Part shown: piece by piece, positions 6,307 to 13,538 of the stretch
Position numbering within the stretch: position 1 is the first letter of the stretch
How the letters are laid out: each line of letters begins with the position of its first letter
Source of the DNA: Pseudomonas capeferrum
GTDB taxonomy: Bacteria; Pseudomonadota; Gammaproteobacteria; Pseudomonadales; Pseudomonadaceae
Reading direction: 5' to 3'
Length of the DNA: 64,000 nt
Assembly: GCF_000731675.1 (NCBI RefSeq)
Contig: NZ_JMIT01000001.1
Span: forward strand, 250,712 to 314,711
Made by a program: the position numbers and the translations under genes
Notes under the pieces: model-generated
Told to the model about the DNA's origin: nothing
Databases searched by the model: none
Seen by the model: the letters and a program-made list of their open reading frames with translations, nothing else

Positions 6307-7383
6307 TCAGCTTGTCAGGGAAACTATTCGTTTTCCAAGTTCCTCAAATACTTCATCAAAACGATCTCGGCTTTCGATCATTGTTAGCTCTGCATGCCCA
6401 AAGACTTTGCCTACAGTTTTAATCTCTTCATCGGTTAGCGCGAAAACTGGTTTGGAGAGTTGCTGGCTGATAGCAATGAGCGAGTTAAAGTCTGGGATGT
6501 GAGCTAGATCGTACGCGCTCAAGCCGGTTCCCTCCAGTTGCTTTTGAACTTCCGCTCTCGGAATAATGCAGTCAATCTTTTCAAGCGTTGGGGCCAGCTT
6601 GATATCGATGGCGTTTCGTATTTTATTAATCCAGGCGTCGAAAGATTTGGCTGGCTTATCATTTCTAGGGCGATAGCGCTGCTGTATTGCGCCCATAAAT
6701 TTTGGCTTATTTTTAATAGGGAATGACTTGCTGTCGAAGCCGTTGTCTTCTTTGAAGCGAGTTATTTCCCTATGCCATTTTTTGATATTTTTTTCGAGCG
6801 AGCCTATGGCCTGTAAGCAGAAGTAGTCTGGTGATGCAGGAACTATGAAGTAATCGCTGGACATTAAGATTACCTCGTTCAGTCCTCCAACGTTCGGGCT
6901 TAGATCATACAGGACGTAATCTGCTCCGGAGGATTTCGCAATTTCTTGTAGCACTAGCGGAAGGTTACCTGGGATGTTGCGAGTTGCTGGAATTCCGGAT
7001 GCGATTTTTAAGGATACACTAATTTGCGCATCAAGGTCTGCAACATCAAGGTGGCCAGGTAACAACGTTAAATTTGGATGGCCAGTAGAGGTTAGCTGCC
7101 CTTTGTCGTTTTTTATGAATTCTGCTGGAGATATGCCGTTAATCAAAGCCTCTACAATTGGTTGCATTGTGAGGTTGGAGCGGCTCTCGTAGAAAGCTTC
7201 CATTTCGTCATCATTGATAGACGTGTATCCCATTACCAATCCAGTGAGATTGCTCTGGGAGTCTAAATCAACGATAAGCACCTTGTGGCCCAGCCTTGCT
7301 AAGCTCCAGCCGAGGTTAAAAGTGGTAGTTGTCTTGCTAACGCCACCTTTATGGTTGAAGAGACAAATTGATTTAGTTGCCAT
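6307..7383 (-). CDS. Orphan ParA-family ATPase
   Basis: 358 residues. The deviant Walker A motif reads HKGGVSKTTTTFNLG (residues 11-25), with Ser where the canonical KGGVGKTT has Gly. VLIVDLDSQSN (about 35-45) is the second conserved ParA block, and DYVLYDLSPN is the Walker B region. The family uses ATP to dimerise and bind DNA, usually to segregate replicons with a ParB partner. No ParB is adjacent. The gene is clearly more AT-rich than its neighbours, sits opposite to the DUF1654 gene between the OL and OR regions, and ends at its own terminator. These features fit a transferred cargo gene, possibly for exclusion or lysogen maintenance. Confidence 0.88.
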   Translation of the reverse strand: MATKSICLFNHKGGVSKTTTTFNLGWSLARLGHKVLIVDLDSQSNLTGLVMGYTSINDDEMEAFYESRSNLTMQPIVEALINGISPAEFIKNDKGQLTSTGHPNLTLLPGHLDVADLDAQISVSLKIASGIPATRNIPGNLPLVLQEIAKSSGADYVLYDLSPNVGGLNEVILMSSDYFIVPASPDYFCLQAIGSLEKNIKKWHREITRFKEDNGFDSKSFPIKNKPKFMGAIQQRYRPRNDKPAKSFDAWINKIRNAIDIKLAPTLEKIDCIIPRAEVQKQLEGTGLSAYDLAHIPDFNSLIAISQQLSKPVFALTDEEIKTVGKVFGHAELTMIESRDRFDEVFEELGKRIVSLTS

Positions 7384-7581
7384 GTTATGCTCGAAAGGTT
7401 GTATGAATTTAATTTTTAATCTGTGTGTTACTGTAGCATAAATTTATTCGCTTTGAGAGCGAGCGATCATTCCGGCCAGTCTACTCTCGGAATAGCAACT
7501 GGCACAGTATAGGAACATTGATGCTAATTGGAGTATAGAGATATCGCCTCAGCTGCCAGTTGGGCTTGCTGAGGGCCATGA
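7384..7581. promoter_or_regulatory. AT-rich upstream region of the parA-like gene with inverted repeats
   Basis: About 200 bp with no gene. CAACTGGCA (7496-7504) and TGCCAGTTG (7554-7562) form a perfect 9-bp inverted repeat, and a further GCCAGT half-site lies at 7475-7480. ParA-type proteins often repress their own promoters, so these are candidate autoregulatory or centromere-like sites. Confidence 0.4.
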
Positions 7582-8439
7582 CTACACCAGGTGCGCATTC
7601 CATACCAGCAACACCCTGGCCTGAATGTAGGTCTCTTCCCTGCGGATCATCCGATCCTTGTGCTTCGGGTTGTCAGAGATCATCTCGAAGTACTCTTCGT
7701 CCGCGATCTGCAGCCGCTTGATGTACTCGTGGCCGCCCCAGGAGAAGTAGTAGATCCCATCCCCTACGAAATCGCGGATGCTGACGTCGACGATGAGCGG
7801 ATCGCGGTTCTTGATCGTGGGGGCCATCGACTGGCCTCGACCGGTGACCAACTTCAGGTGGAAGTGCTCCTTGAACTCGATACCCAGCTCGCGCAGGTGA
7901 GTGGGGCTCACCCTCACGTCCTGCAGCATCTCAGGGAAATCGTGAGTGGTTTCCCCATCGCCCATGGCCCCGCGCACGTCGTAGTGCGCAATCCAGACCT
8001 CGTCACCCACTAGGCCAGGCCGGGTGAAATCGCCCGTCACAACCCCATTATCGCGCGCGGTTTCGGCATCTTCGGGTTCTTCGGCGGCAGCCAGGAGCCT
8101 TTGGCGGGTTTCTTCAGAAATACCTCTCCCGCTTTTGGCGAGCATCTGTTTAACGAGATCGGCAGCAGACATAACTGGTTCGGCCGCCGGCTCGAATCCA
8201 TTGAGGTTCGAGTTCGGAATAGCGTCATCCAGTGTTATCGAATCGAACCAGCCGCGAGGCAGGCCCTCGATGCCCTCAATTCTCCGGGCTACATCATCGC
8301 CTAGGTTCTTTGCCGTCTTGTCCGAAAGGATCTGACTCAGATGCGCAGGAGCCATCCCCCAGCGCTCGGCGCAGGACCCTTTCCTCTGACTGCCAATCAG
8401 CCTGACCAGGTTGTGCTTGCGAATTTCGTAGATATCCAT
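7582..8439 (-). CDS. cI: CI-like phage repressor (HTH + S24 peptidase)
   Basis: 285 residues from MDIYEIRKHNLVRLIGSQRK. Residues about 5-60 are a lambda-type helix-turn-helix (AERWGMAPAHLSQILSD); residues about 145-285 are an S24/LexA-like domain. Ser204 in GRGQSMAPT and Lys241 in EYIKRLQ fit the catalytic dyad for self-cleavage after RecA activation. The start was chosen because the only upstream in-frame start (TTG at 8484) falls in the -35 box of the predicted PRM. From this promoter the mRNA leader would be only about 11 bases with no clear ribosome site, so translation may be nearly leaderless, as for lambda cI. It should bind the 17-bp operators at OR and OL. Confidence 0.92.
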   Translation of the reverse strand: MDIYEIRKHNLVRLIGSQRKGSCAERWGMAPAHLSQILSDKTAKNLGDDVARRIEGIEGLPRGWFDSITLDDAIPNSNLNGFEPAAEPVMSAADLVKQMLAKSGRGISEETRQRLLAAAEEPEDAETARDNGVVTGDFTRPGLVGDEVWIAHYDVRGAMGDGETTHDFPEMLQDVRVSPTHLRELGIEFKEHFHLKLVTGRGQSMAPTIKNRDPLIVDVSIRDFVGDGIYYFSWGGHEYIKRLQIADEEYFEMISDNPKHKDRMIRREETYIQARVLLVWNAHLV

Positions 8440-8456
8440 GCCGCGAAGAATGCCAG

Positions 8457-8484
8457 CGTTTAGCTCGATGCTAAATGTGCGCAA
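8457..8484 (-). promoter_or_regulatory. Predicted PRM promoter of the repressor gene
   Basis: On the minus strand TTGCGC (8479-8484) and TAAACG (8457-8462) are 16 bp apart, with an operator palindrome (8459-8475) between them. Repressor bound here would shut off its own gene. Confidence 0.6.
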
Positions 8485-8524
8485 GGCTAAATTCCTCTTG
8501 CTCGAACATTAGCCATGAGCTAAA
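8459..8524. promoter_or_regulatory. OR-like operator region (two strong sites and a half-site)
   Basis: TTTAGC-N5-GCTAAA at 8459-8475 and ATTAGC-N5-GCTAAA at 8508-8524 are near-perfect copies of the OL sites. A half-match (GCTAAA at 8486-8491) lies between them at the spacing of a third site. They overlap the PRM and PR promoters of the divergent repressor and Cro-like genes. Confidence 0.8.
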
Positions 8525-8526
8525 TT
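8498..8526 (+). promoter_or_regulatory. Predicted early rightward promoter PR
   Basis: TTGCTC (8498-8503), 17 bp, then TAAATT (8521-8526). The spacer holds the operator at 8508-8524. The arrangement mirrors PL exactly: a palindrome inside the spacer and a TAAATT -10 box. It drives the Cro-like gene and replication genes. Confidence 0.75.
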
Positions 8527-8552
8527 TCGCAGTATGTGTAAGGAGAACCCAC

Positions 8553-8789
8553 ATGAATGATCACCTCCGTGAATGGTTGGCCACCGCCACCAACGATCGC
8601 CGGCGGGATGTAGCAGCCGCAGCGAAGACCACTGTCGGCCATCTCTGGCAGCTCGCAGGTGGTCATCGGAAGGCTTCTGTCGATCTTGCTGAACGCCTGC
8701 AAGACGCATCCAACGGCGAAATCACCATCGCCGGACTGCGCCCAGACCTCATTCCGTTTGCACGCAAAGCGCTGAAGGGCGCTGCGTAA
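8553..8789 (+). CDS. cro: Cro-like regulator
   Basis: 78 residues from MNDHLREWLATATNDRRRDV. An AAGGAG site at 8540-8545 fixes this start. The sequence VAAAAKTTVGHLWQLAGGHRKAS reads as a helix-turn-helix of the YdaS/Cro type, followed by a short tail (LRPDLIPFARKALKG). It is the first gene of the PR transcript and divergent from the S24 repressor, the usual Cro position. It should compete for the OR sites and favour lytic growth. No separate CII-like protein was identified by motif. Confidence 0.75.
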   Translation: MNDHLREWLATATNDRRRDVAAAAKTTVGHLWQLAGGHRKASVDLAERLQDASNGEITIAGLRPDLIPFARKALKGAA

Positions 8790-8821
8790 CCAATTCCATA
8801 GCCGCAAGGAGCCACCAAAGC

Positions 8822-9010
8822 ATGTACGCCAACCCCAAGCACCTGCATGACCGCGAGATCAAGGTCCGGGTCGATGAGGACACTTTCAACCTGATACAGG
8901 CATTAGCCGCGTATCACCGCACCCAGCGCGCCGTGCTGTGCCGCGAACTGCTGGAAGCGCAGCTTGCTGCCCTGGCTTCGGAGAATACCGGCGATCAAAC
9001 CGCAGCCTGA
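8822..9010 (+). CDS. Small ribbon-helix-helix-like protein
   Basis: 62 residues. REIKVRVDEDTFNLIQALAA followed by YHRTQRAVLCRELLEAQLAAL matches the beta-strand plus two-helix plan of CopG/Arc-like ribbon-helix-helix DNA-binding proteins. A CAAGGAGCC ribosome site lies upstream. Its position directly after the Cro-like gene suggests an early regulator. The fold assignment is by pattern only. Confidence 0.65.
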   Translation: MYANPKHLHDREIKVRVDEDTFNLIQALAAYHRTQRAVLCRELLEAQLAALASENTGDQTAA

Positions 9011-9028
9011 AGGCCGCGAGGAGGCCCT

Positions 9029-9208
9029 ATGCCGACCGAACAATTCGGTCTGGACCCGGGATCGATGGATTTGCTTGAGCGAGAGGCGCGAAAGCGGGGG
9101 ATCACCCCGGAAGCGCTAGCAGCGGAGCTGATTGATCGAGAGCTGGCCAGCCGAACGAAACCTCGAAACGCGAGGGGAGCGGTTCTTCCGTTCCAGCGCA
9201 AGGCCTGA
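9029..9208 (+). CDS. Small basic/acidic helical protein, possibly a second ribbon-helix-helix protein
   Basis: 59 residues (MPTEQFGLDPGSMDLLEREARKR...). A CGAGGAGG ribosome site lies seven bases upstream. The stretch SMDLLEREARKRGITPEALAAEL resembles the two helices of ribbon-helix-helix proteins; a basic tail (SRTKPRNARGAVLPFQRK) follows. Placed between two early regulator genes on the same strand. Function unknown. Confidence 0.55.
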   Translation: MPTEQFGLDPGSMDLLEREARKRGITPEALAAELIDRELASRTKPRNARGAVLPFQRKA

Positions 9209-9240
9209 ACAGGCCCTGATAAGCCCGAATTACGGACACA

Positions 9241-9264
9241 AAAAAGCCGGGTGGCACCCCGGCT
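9241..9264. terminator. Hairpin before the rha gene (terminator on the minus strand)
   Basis: AGCCGGG (9245-9251) pairs with CCCGGCT (9258-9264). The run of A at 9240-9245 makes it a good intrinsic terminator for leftward transcription; there is no T-run on the plus strand. It may stop stray antisense transcripts or just stabilise mRNA. Confidence 0.4.
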
Positions 9265-9293
9265 CTCTGCAACACAAAACTCTGAAGGGAATT

Positions 9294-10148
9294 ATGCATA
9301 TGCAGACCCAAAGTGTACAGGCCCTCAACCGGCCCGCGCCACAAAATGCGAACCACGATTTCGTGGCGCGGACTCCAATCGTGGCCATTGTCGACGGTGA
9401 AGCGGTGACCACCACCGGTACCATCGCCCACGAAACCGGAAATGAGCACGCCAGCGTGATTGCCTTGGTTCGCAAGTACCAGGCCGACTTCAGCGAGTTC
9501 GGAGGGGTGCGATTCCAAATCGAACCCTTCGAGACTGCAGGAGGCATGCAGTCCCGCGAAATAGCGCTGATGAACGAGCAGCAGGCGACCTTGCTGCTTA
9601 CCTACATGCGCAACACGGCCATCGTCCGTGAGTTCAAAAAGCGTCTGGTCAAAGAATTCTGGCGCCTCGCCAAGGCAGAGCCGCCCGCGCCCGCCGACCT
9701 GAGCAAGCTGGAAATCCTTCAGATGGCCTTGGAGTCGGAGAAGGCCCGCGTACTGCTCACCGTCCAGGTCGAGGCCCAGGCCAAGAAGATCGACCACCTG
9801 GAGAACCTGTTCAAGGAAGGCGAGACGGCAGCGCAGTTCTGCAAGCAGCTGAATGGCATCAACGTCATGCAGGTGAACGCCTACCTGAAGGAGAAGAACT
9901 GGCTTTTCACTGAGGGGCGGTCCGGCACTCGCTGGCGCGTCACTTCCTATGCTCGCGACCGCTACATGACTGAGCACCACAACGAGATCACGCCGCATGG
10001 CAAAGAGGCGTTCATCGCCTACACGCCGATTCTGCTACGAAAGGGTGCAGCACGCCTCTACGACCTCTACCTGGCCGGCGAGCTGCCCATGAAGAAGAAC
10101 TGGGACGGCCTGCACACCCACGACAAGGCCGTGCGGGGTGCAGCATGA
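9294..10148 (+). CDS. rha: Rha family regulator with KilAC antirepressor domain
   Basis: 284 residues; start at MHMQTQSVQALN with GAAGGGA upstream (a second ATG two codons on is also possible). Residues about 25-110 match the Rha domain (IVAIVDGEAVTTTGTIAHE, ...NEQQATLLLTYMRNT). Residues about 140-280 match the KilAC/ANT domain (KEGETAAQFCKQLNGINVMQ, TPILLRKGAARLYDLY). Proteins of this layout are phage regulators; Rha of lambdoid phage 21-like elements interferes with phage growth in some hosts, and KilAC domains act as antirepressors. The start of its coding region contains one copy of a repeated inverted repeat (9334-9371). Confidence 0.88.
   Translation: MHMQTQSVQALNRPAPQNANHDFVARTPIVAIVDGEAVTTTGTIAHETGNEHASVIALVRKYQADFSEFGGVRFQIEPFETAGGMQSREIALMNEQQATLLLTYMRNTAIVREFKKRLVKEFWRLAKAEPPAPADLSKLEILQMALESEKARVLLTVQVEAQAKKIDHLENLFKEGETAAQFCKQLNGINVMQVNAYLKEKNWLFTEGRSGTRWRVTSYARDRYMTEHHNEITPHGKEAFIAYTPILLRKGAARLYDLYLAGELPMKKNWDGLHTHDKAVRGAA
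9334..9371. repeat. Dispersed inverted repeat, copy 1 (inside rha)
   Basis: CCGCGCCACAAAAT and ATTTCGTGGCGCGG form 14-base arms (13 pair) around a 10-base loop. The same arms recur at 17092-17130 and 22717-22753. In this copy it is part of the rha coding sequence. Confidence 0.75.
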
Positions 10149-10519
10149 GCATCTACCAAATGACAGATGCCCAGTTATTGAAGTTGGCAGCCACAGCATT
10201 CGATGACGCCAATCTCATCGAAAGCAGCATGGGTGCTGGCTGGACCTACTGGATCGGCTTCTGCGAAGAGCTGCACTGCGATGTGACGCGCACTTGGGAC
10301 CCACTGCAAGACGACGGCGACGCACTGCGCCTGGTAGTGAAACTGAGGCTTCAGGTAGTCATGCACTCCAACTGGGTCGAGGTTCTCCAAGACGGTATCC
10401 GTATGGCCAATGCAACCAGTGAGTATTTCGCCGGCTGCATGTTCGCTACCACACGCGCAGCCATCACGCGCGCCGCTGCCGAGTCTCAACTTCGGCAAGA
10501 CGAGGACCCCGGCCAATGA
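10145..10519 (+). CDS. Phage protein of a two-copy family (copy A)
   Basis: 124 residues. WDPLQDDGDALRLVVKLRL and a C-terminal ATTRAAITRAAAESQ motif recur in the protein at 11993-12325 (WQPLVDDGEAMRLAHTLEL and PRRAIVRAAAEIG). The two are therefore paralogs inside one operon. The start overlaps the rha stop by four bases. The family is common in Pseudomonas phages in my memory, but I know no function. Confidence 0.7.
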   Translation: MSIYQMTDAQLLKLAATAFDDANLIESSMGAGWTYWIGFCEELHCDVTRTWDPLQDDGDALRLVVKLRLQVVMHSNWVEVLQDGIRMANATSEYFAGCMFATTRAAITRAAAESQLRQDEDPGQ

Positions 10520-11268
10520 CCGACATCCCGCGTCAATTCAAGGGCGTCTGGATCCCTGCCGAGGTCTGGCTTGATCACTCCCTGTCGATCACCGAGAAGG
10601 TGATGATGGTTGAGATCGGTAGCCTGCAAGACCCTGTGCGCGGCTGCTACGCCAGCAATAGCCACTTCGCCAGGTTCTTCGGCCTGTCGAGTTCCCGCGT
10701 GTCAGAGATCATCAGTGCTCTGTCGGCCAAGGGCCTTTTGCGGGTGGAGCTGATCCGTGATGGCCGCCAGGTTGTCGAGCGCCGCGTGCGCCTTTCGAAC
10801 CTATTCGGAAAGTCGAATACCTATTCGGAAAACCCGGCGACCCTATTCGGAAAAGGCGGTGACCCCTATTCGGAAAAGGCGGAGGAGAGTAATACAAAGA
10901 GCAACAGTACAACTGAGGGTGAGCGCGCGGCCGCCAAGGCGTCCTCGACCGCTTCGCGCAAGTCTTCGAAGTTCGACCCTCTGACTGCCTGCCCTACCAA
11001 CGTAACCCCCTCCGTATGGGCCGACTGGTGCCAGCACCGCAAAGAGATCGGCAAGCGCCTGACCAAGACCACCTGCGACCGCCAAGCCAAGACCTTGGCC
11101 GGACACCACGCACCTGACGCCGTGATCAACCAGTCCATCAGCAACGGCTGGACCGGCCTGTTCCCGGAGAAGGTGCTGCCGGGTGCACAGCAGGGCCAGC
11201 GGCGCCACACCAACGAACCTGACTTCAACGACTCAACCTGGGCCGAAGGGCTGATGGTGCGCCCATGA
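10516..11268 (+). CDS. Replication initiator, lambda O-like, with internal iterons
   Basis: 250 residues. The N-terminal 95 residues form a winged helix (SITEKVMMVEIGSL, ...SSRVSEIISALSAKGLLRVE), typical of phage replication protein O-like initiators. A low-complexity linker of residues about 96-155 follows (four FGK/YSE repeats, then S/T/K-rich), and then a C-terminal domain. The linker is encoded by four copies of CCTATTCGGAAA, so the gene probably contains the replication origin, as lambda O does. The gene downstream is lambda P-like, completing an O-P pair that would load the host DnaB helicase. Starts overlap neighbours by four bases. Confidence 0.85.
   Translation: MTDIPRQFKGVWIPAEVWLDHSLSITEKVMMVEIGSLQDPVRGCYASNSHFARFFGLSSSRVSEIISALSAKGLLRVELIRDGRQVVERRVRLSNLFGKSNTYSENPATLFGKGGDPYSEKAEESNTKSNSTTEGERAAAKASSTASRKSSKFDPLTACPTNVTPSVWADWCQHRKEIGKRLTKTTCDRQAKTLAGHHAPDAVINQSISNGWTGLFPEKVLPGAQQGQRRHTNEPDFNDSTWAEGLMVRP
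10800..10876. repeat. Four iterons: candidate replication origin
   Basis: CCTATTCGGAAA occurs at 10800-10811, 10820-10831, 10842-10853 and 10865-10876, with start-to-start distances of 20, 22 and 23 bp. Between copies 1 and 2, CGAATA stands next to TATTCG, making a small palindrome. They lie inside the O-like gene, as iterons of lambda ori do. An AG/T-rich stretch (GGAGGAGAGTAATACAAAGAGCAACAG region) follows. Confidence 0.8.
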
Positions 11269-11981
11269 AATCAGCAAACCAACTGATGGCTGCGATGCAG
11301 AACCGTCCGCCGGAGCTTCATGGTGGGCCGTTGGTGGTCTCGCTCGAAACCGCCGAGGTGGTGAACGACCTTTTCCGTCGGCTGCGCGGGATCTTCCCGG
11401 CCTGGCGCCAAGCGTGGCCATCCACCGAAGCCCTGGCCGCTGCCAAGGAGGAGTGGATCAAGGAGTTTGCCTCCGAGGGCATCCGCACGCTCGAGCAGAT
11501 CGAGTTCGGTATCGAGAAGTGCCGCAAGCTCAAGAAGCCCTTTGCGCCGAGCGTGGGCGAGTTCATCGCCATGTGCCAGCCGACGCCTGAGGATTTCGGT
11601 ATGCCTGCTCCTGCGGATGCATGGATCGAGGCACTGATGGGCATGTACAGCCACGACGGCGTGAAGATCGCCGCCGTGGCCACCGGTCTGTTCGACCTGC
11701 GCTCCGCCCAGCAGAACGACAAGGGGCTACTGGCCCGCTTCGATCGTGCCTACCAGATCGTCCTGCGCCGCGCTCAGGAAGGCGAACCGCTAGCCGGGAG
11801 GATTGCCACGGGCATCGGCCACGACAGCCAGAAAAGCCTGCTGGAGCTCGCAGACGAGCACGCCGCCCAGCGCCAGGTGCGTCTGCTGGAAGTCCAGCAA
11901 ATTCCCAGTGGTGCAGCCGCGTGCCGTGCACACCTGCTGGCCAAGTTGAACATCAAGCGCGCCGGGCAGCCGGCCGGGTAG
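11265..11981 (+). CDS. Replication protein P-like (helicase loader)
   Basis: 238 residues. FRRLRGIFPAWRQAWP and the segment WIKEFASEGIRTLEQIEFGI, KCRKLKKPFAPSVGEF are typical of the lambda P family. Lambda P recruits host DnaB to the O-bound origin. Start overlaps the O-like gene stop by four bases. The C-terminal 60 residues are less conserved in look (helical, Q/A-rich). Confidence 0.85.
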   Translation: MKSANQLMAAMQNRPPELHGGPLVVSLETAEVVNDLFRRLRGIFPAWRQAWPSTEALAAAKEEWIKEFASEGIRTLEQIEFGIEKCRKLKKPFAPSVGEFIAMCQPTPEDFGMPAPADAWIEALMGMYSHDGVKIAAVATGLFDLRSAQQNDKGLLARFDRAYQIVLRRAQEGEPLAGRIATGIGHDSQKSLLELADEHAAQRQVRLLEVQQIPSGAAACRAHLLAKLNIKRAGQPAG

Positions 11982-11992
11982 GGGGTGTGAGC

Positions 11993-12325
11993 ATGGAAGA
12001 TCGTGAATTGATTGAGCTAGCGGCGAAGGCGGCAGGAATGCCGGGCGGCTTTGGAAAGGTGTTGATGATTCTCGGGTCAGAAGTTGATTTGACCGGAGTT
12101 TGGTATGTGGATGCCGACCAATCCCAGGTATGGCAACCGCTCGTCGACGACGGCGAGGCAATGCGCCTGGCTCACACCCTCGAGCTCACCGTGAGCTTTG
12201 GCGAAGACTTCACCGGCGTTTACTGGAAAGGCCCTGTCCTGATAGGCCTCTCAGAATTATGCCCCCGCCGCGCCATCGTCCGCGCCGCCGCCGAGATCGG
12301 CAAAGCCATGCAGGAGAAGCACTGA
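11993..12325 (+). CDS. Phage protein of a two-copy family (copy B)
   Basis: 110 residues, paralogous to the protein at 10145-10519: the same W-x-PL-x-DDG-(D/E)-A-x-RL block and a terminal RAAIxRAAAE-type helix. An in-frame GTG six bases upstream is an alternative start. Retention of two divergent copies around the O/P genes suggests different partners or timing. Function unknown. Confidence 0.65.
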   Translation: MEDRELIELAAKAAGMPGGFGKVLMILGSEVDLTGVWYVDADQSQVWQPLVDDGEAMRLAHTLELTVSFGEDFTGVYWKGPVLIGLSELCPRRAIVRAAAEIGKAMQEKH

Positions 12326-12603
12326 TGGACACCAACAAGATGCGCGACATCAGTCGTGGGCAGTTTGAAGCAAAGTTCCCAGTGCCTGCCGGCGTGGCTT
12401 GGAAGGAAAGCATCGGGATGTACGAGGTCGTTGATGTTTGGAGCTTGAAAAACATCCACACCATCGGCGAACAAAACGCCCGCTGGGAAGGCTGGCTGGC
12501 CAGCCGCGAGGTCGTGGTGGTGGACGTTGGTGATATGGAATGGGCTCATGTCGATGAAGTAATCGCCGCCATCGAGGCCCAGGGCCTGAAGGTGGCGCCA
12601 TGA
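12325..12603 (+). CDS. Phage hypothetical protein
   Basis: 92 residues (MDTNKMRDISRGQFEAKF...). Start A overlaps the previous TGA. The central part (GMYEVVDVWSLKNIHTIGEQ, ARWEGWLASRE) looks like a compact alpha/beta fold, followed by a coil (VIAAIEAQGLKV). Similar short proteins occur among nin-region genes. No activity can be assigned. Confidence 0.6.
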   Translation: MDTNKMRDISRGQFEAKFPVPAGVAWKESIGMYEVVDVWSLKNIHTIGEQNARWEGWLASREVVVVDVGDMEWAHVDEVIAAIEAQGLKVAP

Positions 12604-12743
12604 AGCGCGCTGTAGGCGTTATTGGTCTGTTGGTGTCTTGCGCCGCCGCTGGGCTGTTCTTTTCCGATGCGCATGCCTGGGGGCTGGTTTTTTTAGGGGC
12701 TGCGTACGCCAATCTCAAAATCATGCAGAGGGTCTGGCCATGA
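12600..12743 (+). CDS. Small membrane protein
   Basis: 47 residues with two hydrophobic stretches (VGVIGLLVSCAAAGLFF and WGLVFLGAAYANL). The ATG overlaps the preceding stop and its stop overlaps the next start, so it is in a coupled chain. Too short for family assignment. Confidence 0.5.
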   Translation: MKRAVGVIGLLVSCAAAGLFFSDAHAWGLVFLGAAYANLKIMQRVWP

Positions 12744-13075
12744 ACATCAACCACACGAAGCTTAGGGCCCTCGCCGAGGGCCCGACTGTAGGTGATTGGC
12801 GCTACGGGCCTGGTGATGGTGACGACGAAAACCCGATTGTCTTCGTTGATCTTCCAACATCCTCTGGCGTGGGCATCTCCATTCTGTTCGAGTCCGACTG
12901 GGCTACCGACACGGACGCTGCGTTCGTTGCCGAGGCCTCACCACAGGTCGTCCTGAGTCTTCTGGCCGAGAACGAAAAGATGCGCAGCTTCCTGGCAGAA
13001 GTCAGTAGAACCTCTGGCGACAAGTGGGCCGTCATGGCAGCGCGCAACCTGCTGAAGGAGTTTGGCCATGACTGA
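12740..13075 (+). CDS. Ead/Ea22-like phage protein
   Basis: 111 residues. LRALAEGPTVGDWRYG and AAFVAEASPQVVLSLLAENEKM match the pattern of the phage Ead/Ea22-like family, in which a variable middle lies between these blocks. Encoded in the nin-like region between small genes. The role of the family is unknown. Confidence 0.6.
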   Translation: MNINHTKLRALAEGPTVGDWRYGPGDGDDENPIVFVDLPTSSGVGISILFESDWATDTDAAFVAEASPQVVLSLLAENEKMRSFLAEVSRTSGDKWAVMAARNLLKEFGHD

Positions 13076-13538
13076 GAAGATCAGCGTCAACAGCCAGGCC
13101 AAGCTCTCCGAGGCCATCACCATGCTCACCCGCCTGTTCCGCGACAAGAAATTCGTCGTGGTCAGCATGCGCCCGGGCAAGGACCGCACACTGGATCAAA
13201 ACGCACTGTGGTTCGCCATGTACGAACGTATCGCCAAGAGCACCGAGATGGGCGACATCGAGGACGTGCGTCGTTACTGCAAGCTGCACCTGGGCGTGCC
13301 GATCATGCGCGCCGGCTGCGCTGAGTTCCGCGCCGGCTGGGCTGAGTCGTTCATCCACCTGGACTACGACGTGAAGCTGCGCCTGATGGGGCCGTGCGCC
13401 ATGTTCGGGCCGGATGGGTTCCCGGTTACGCGGTTGTTCGACCGGGCCCAGGGCTGCCAGTACACGGACCGCATCGTGGCCGAGTTCGCGCCGCAGGGGG
13501 TGTTCTTTGGTGACCTGCTGAGTGAGGAGGCGGCATGA
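13068..13538 (+). CDS. ninB: NinB-like recombination protein
   Basis: 156 residues; the ATG is chosen because GGAG stands seven bases upstream. VSMRPGKDRTLDQNALWFAMYE carries the signature of the NinB (Orf) superfamily. Lambda Orf is a mediator that binds SSB and single-stranded DNA in phage recombination. The gene directly precedes a NinG-like gene, as in lambda. Overlaps the previous stop by eight bases. Confidence 0.8.
   Translation: MTEKISVNSQAKLSEAITMLTRLFRDKKFVVVSMRPGKDRTLDQNALWFAMYERIAKSTEMGDIEDVRRYCKLHLGVPIMRAGCAEFRAGWAESFIHLDYDVKLRLMGPCAMFGPDGFPVTRLFDRAQGCQYTDRIVAEFAPQGVFFGDLLSEEAA

Noticed and set aside
6307-7383. Evidence that the element is a plasmid-prophage because of parA
   Set aside because: No ParB or parS is seen and a tRNA-derived attachment core marks integration; parA alone does not support a plasmid state.
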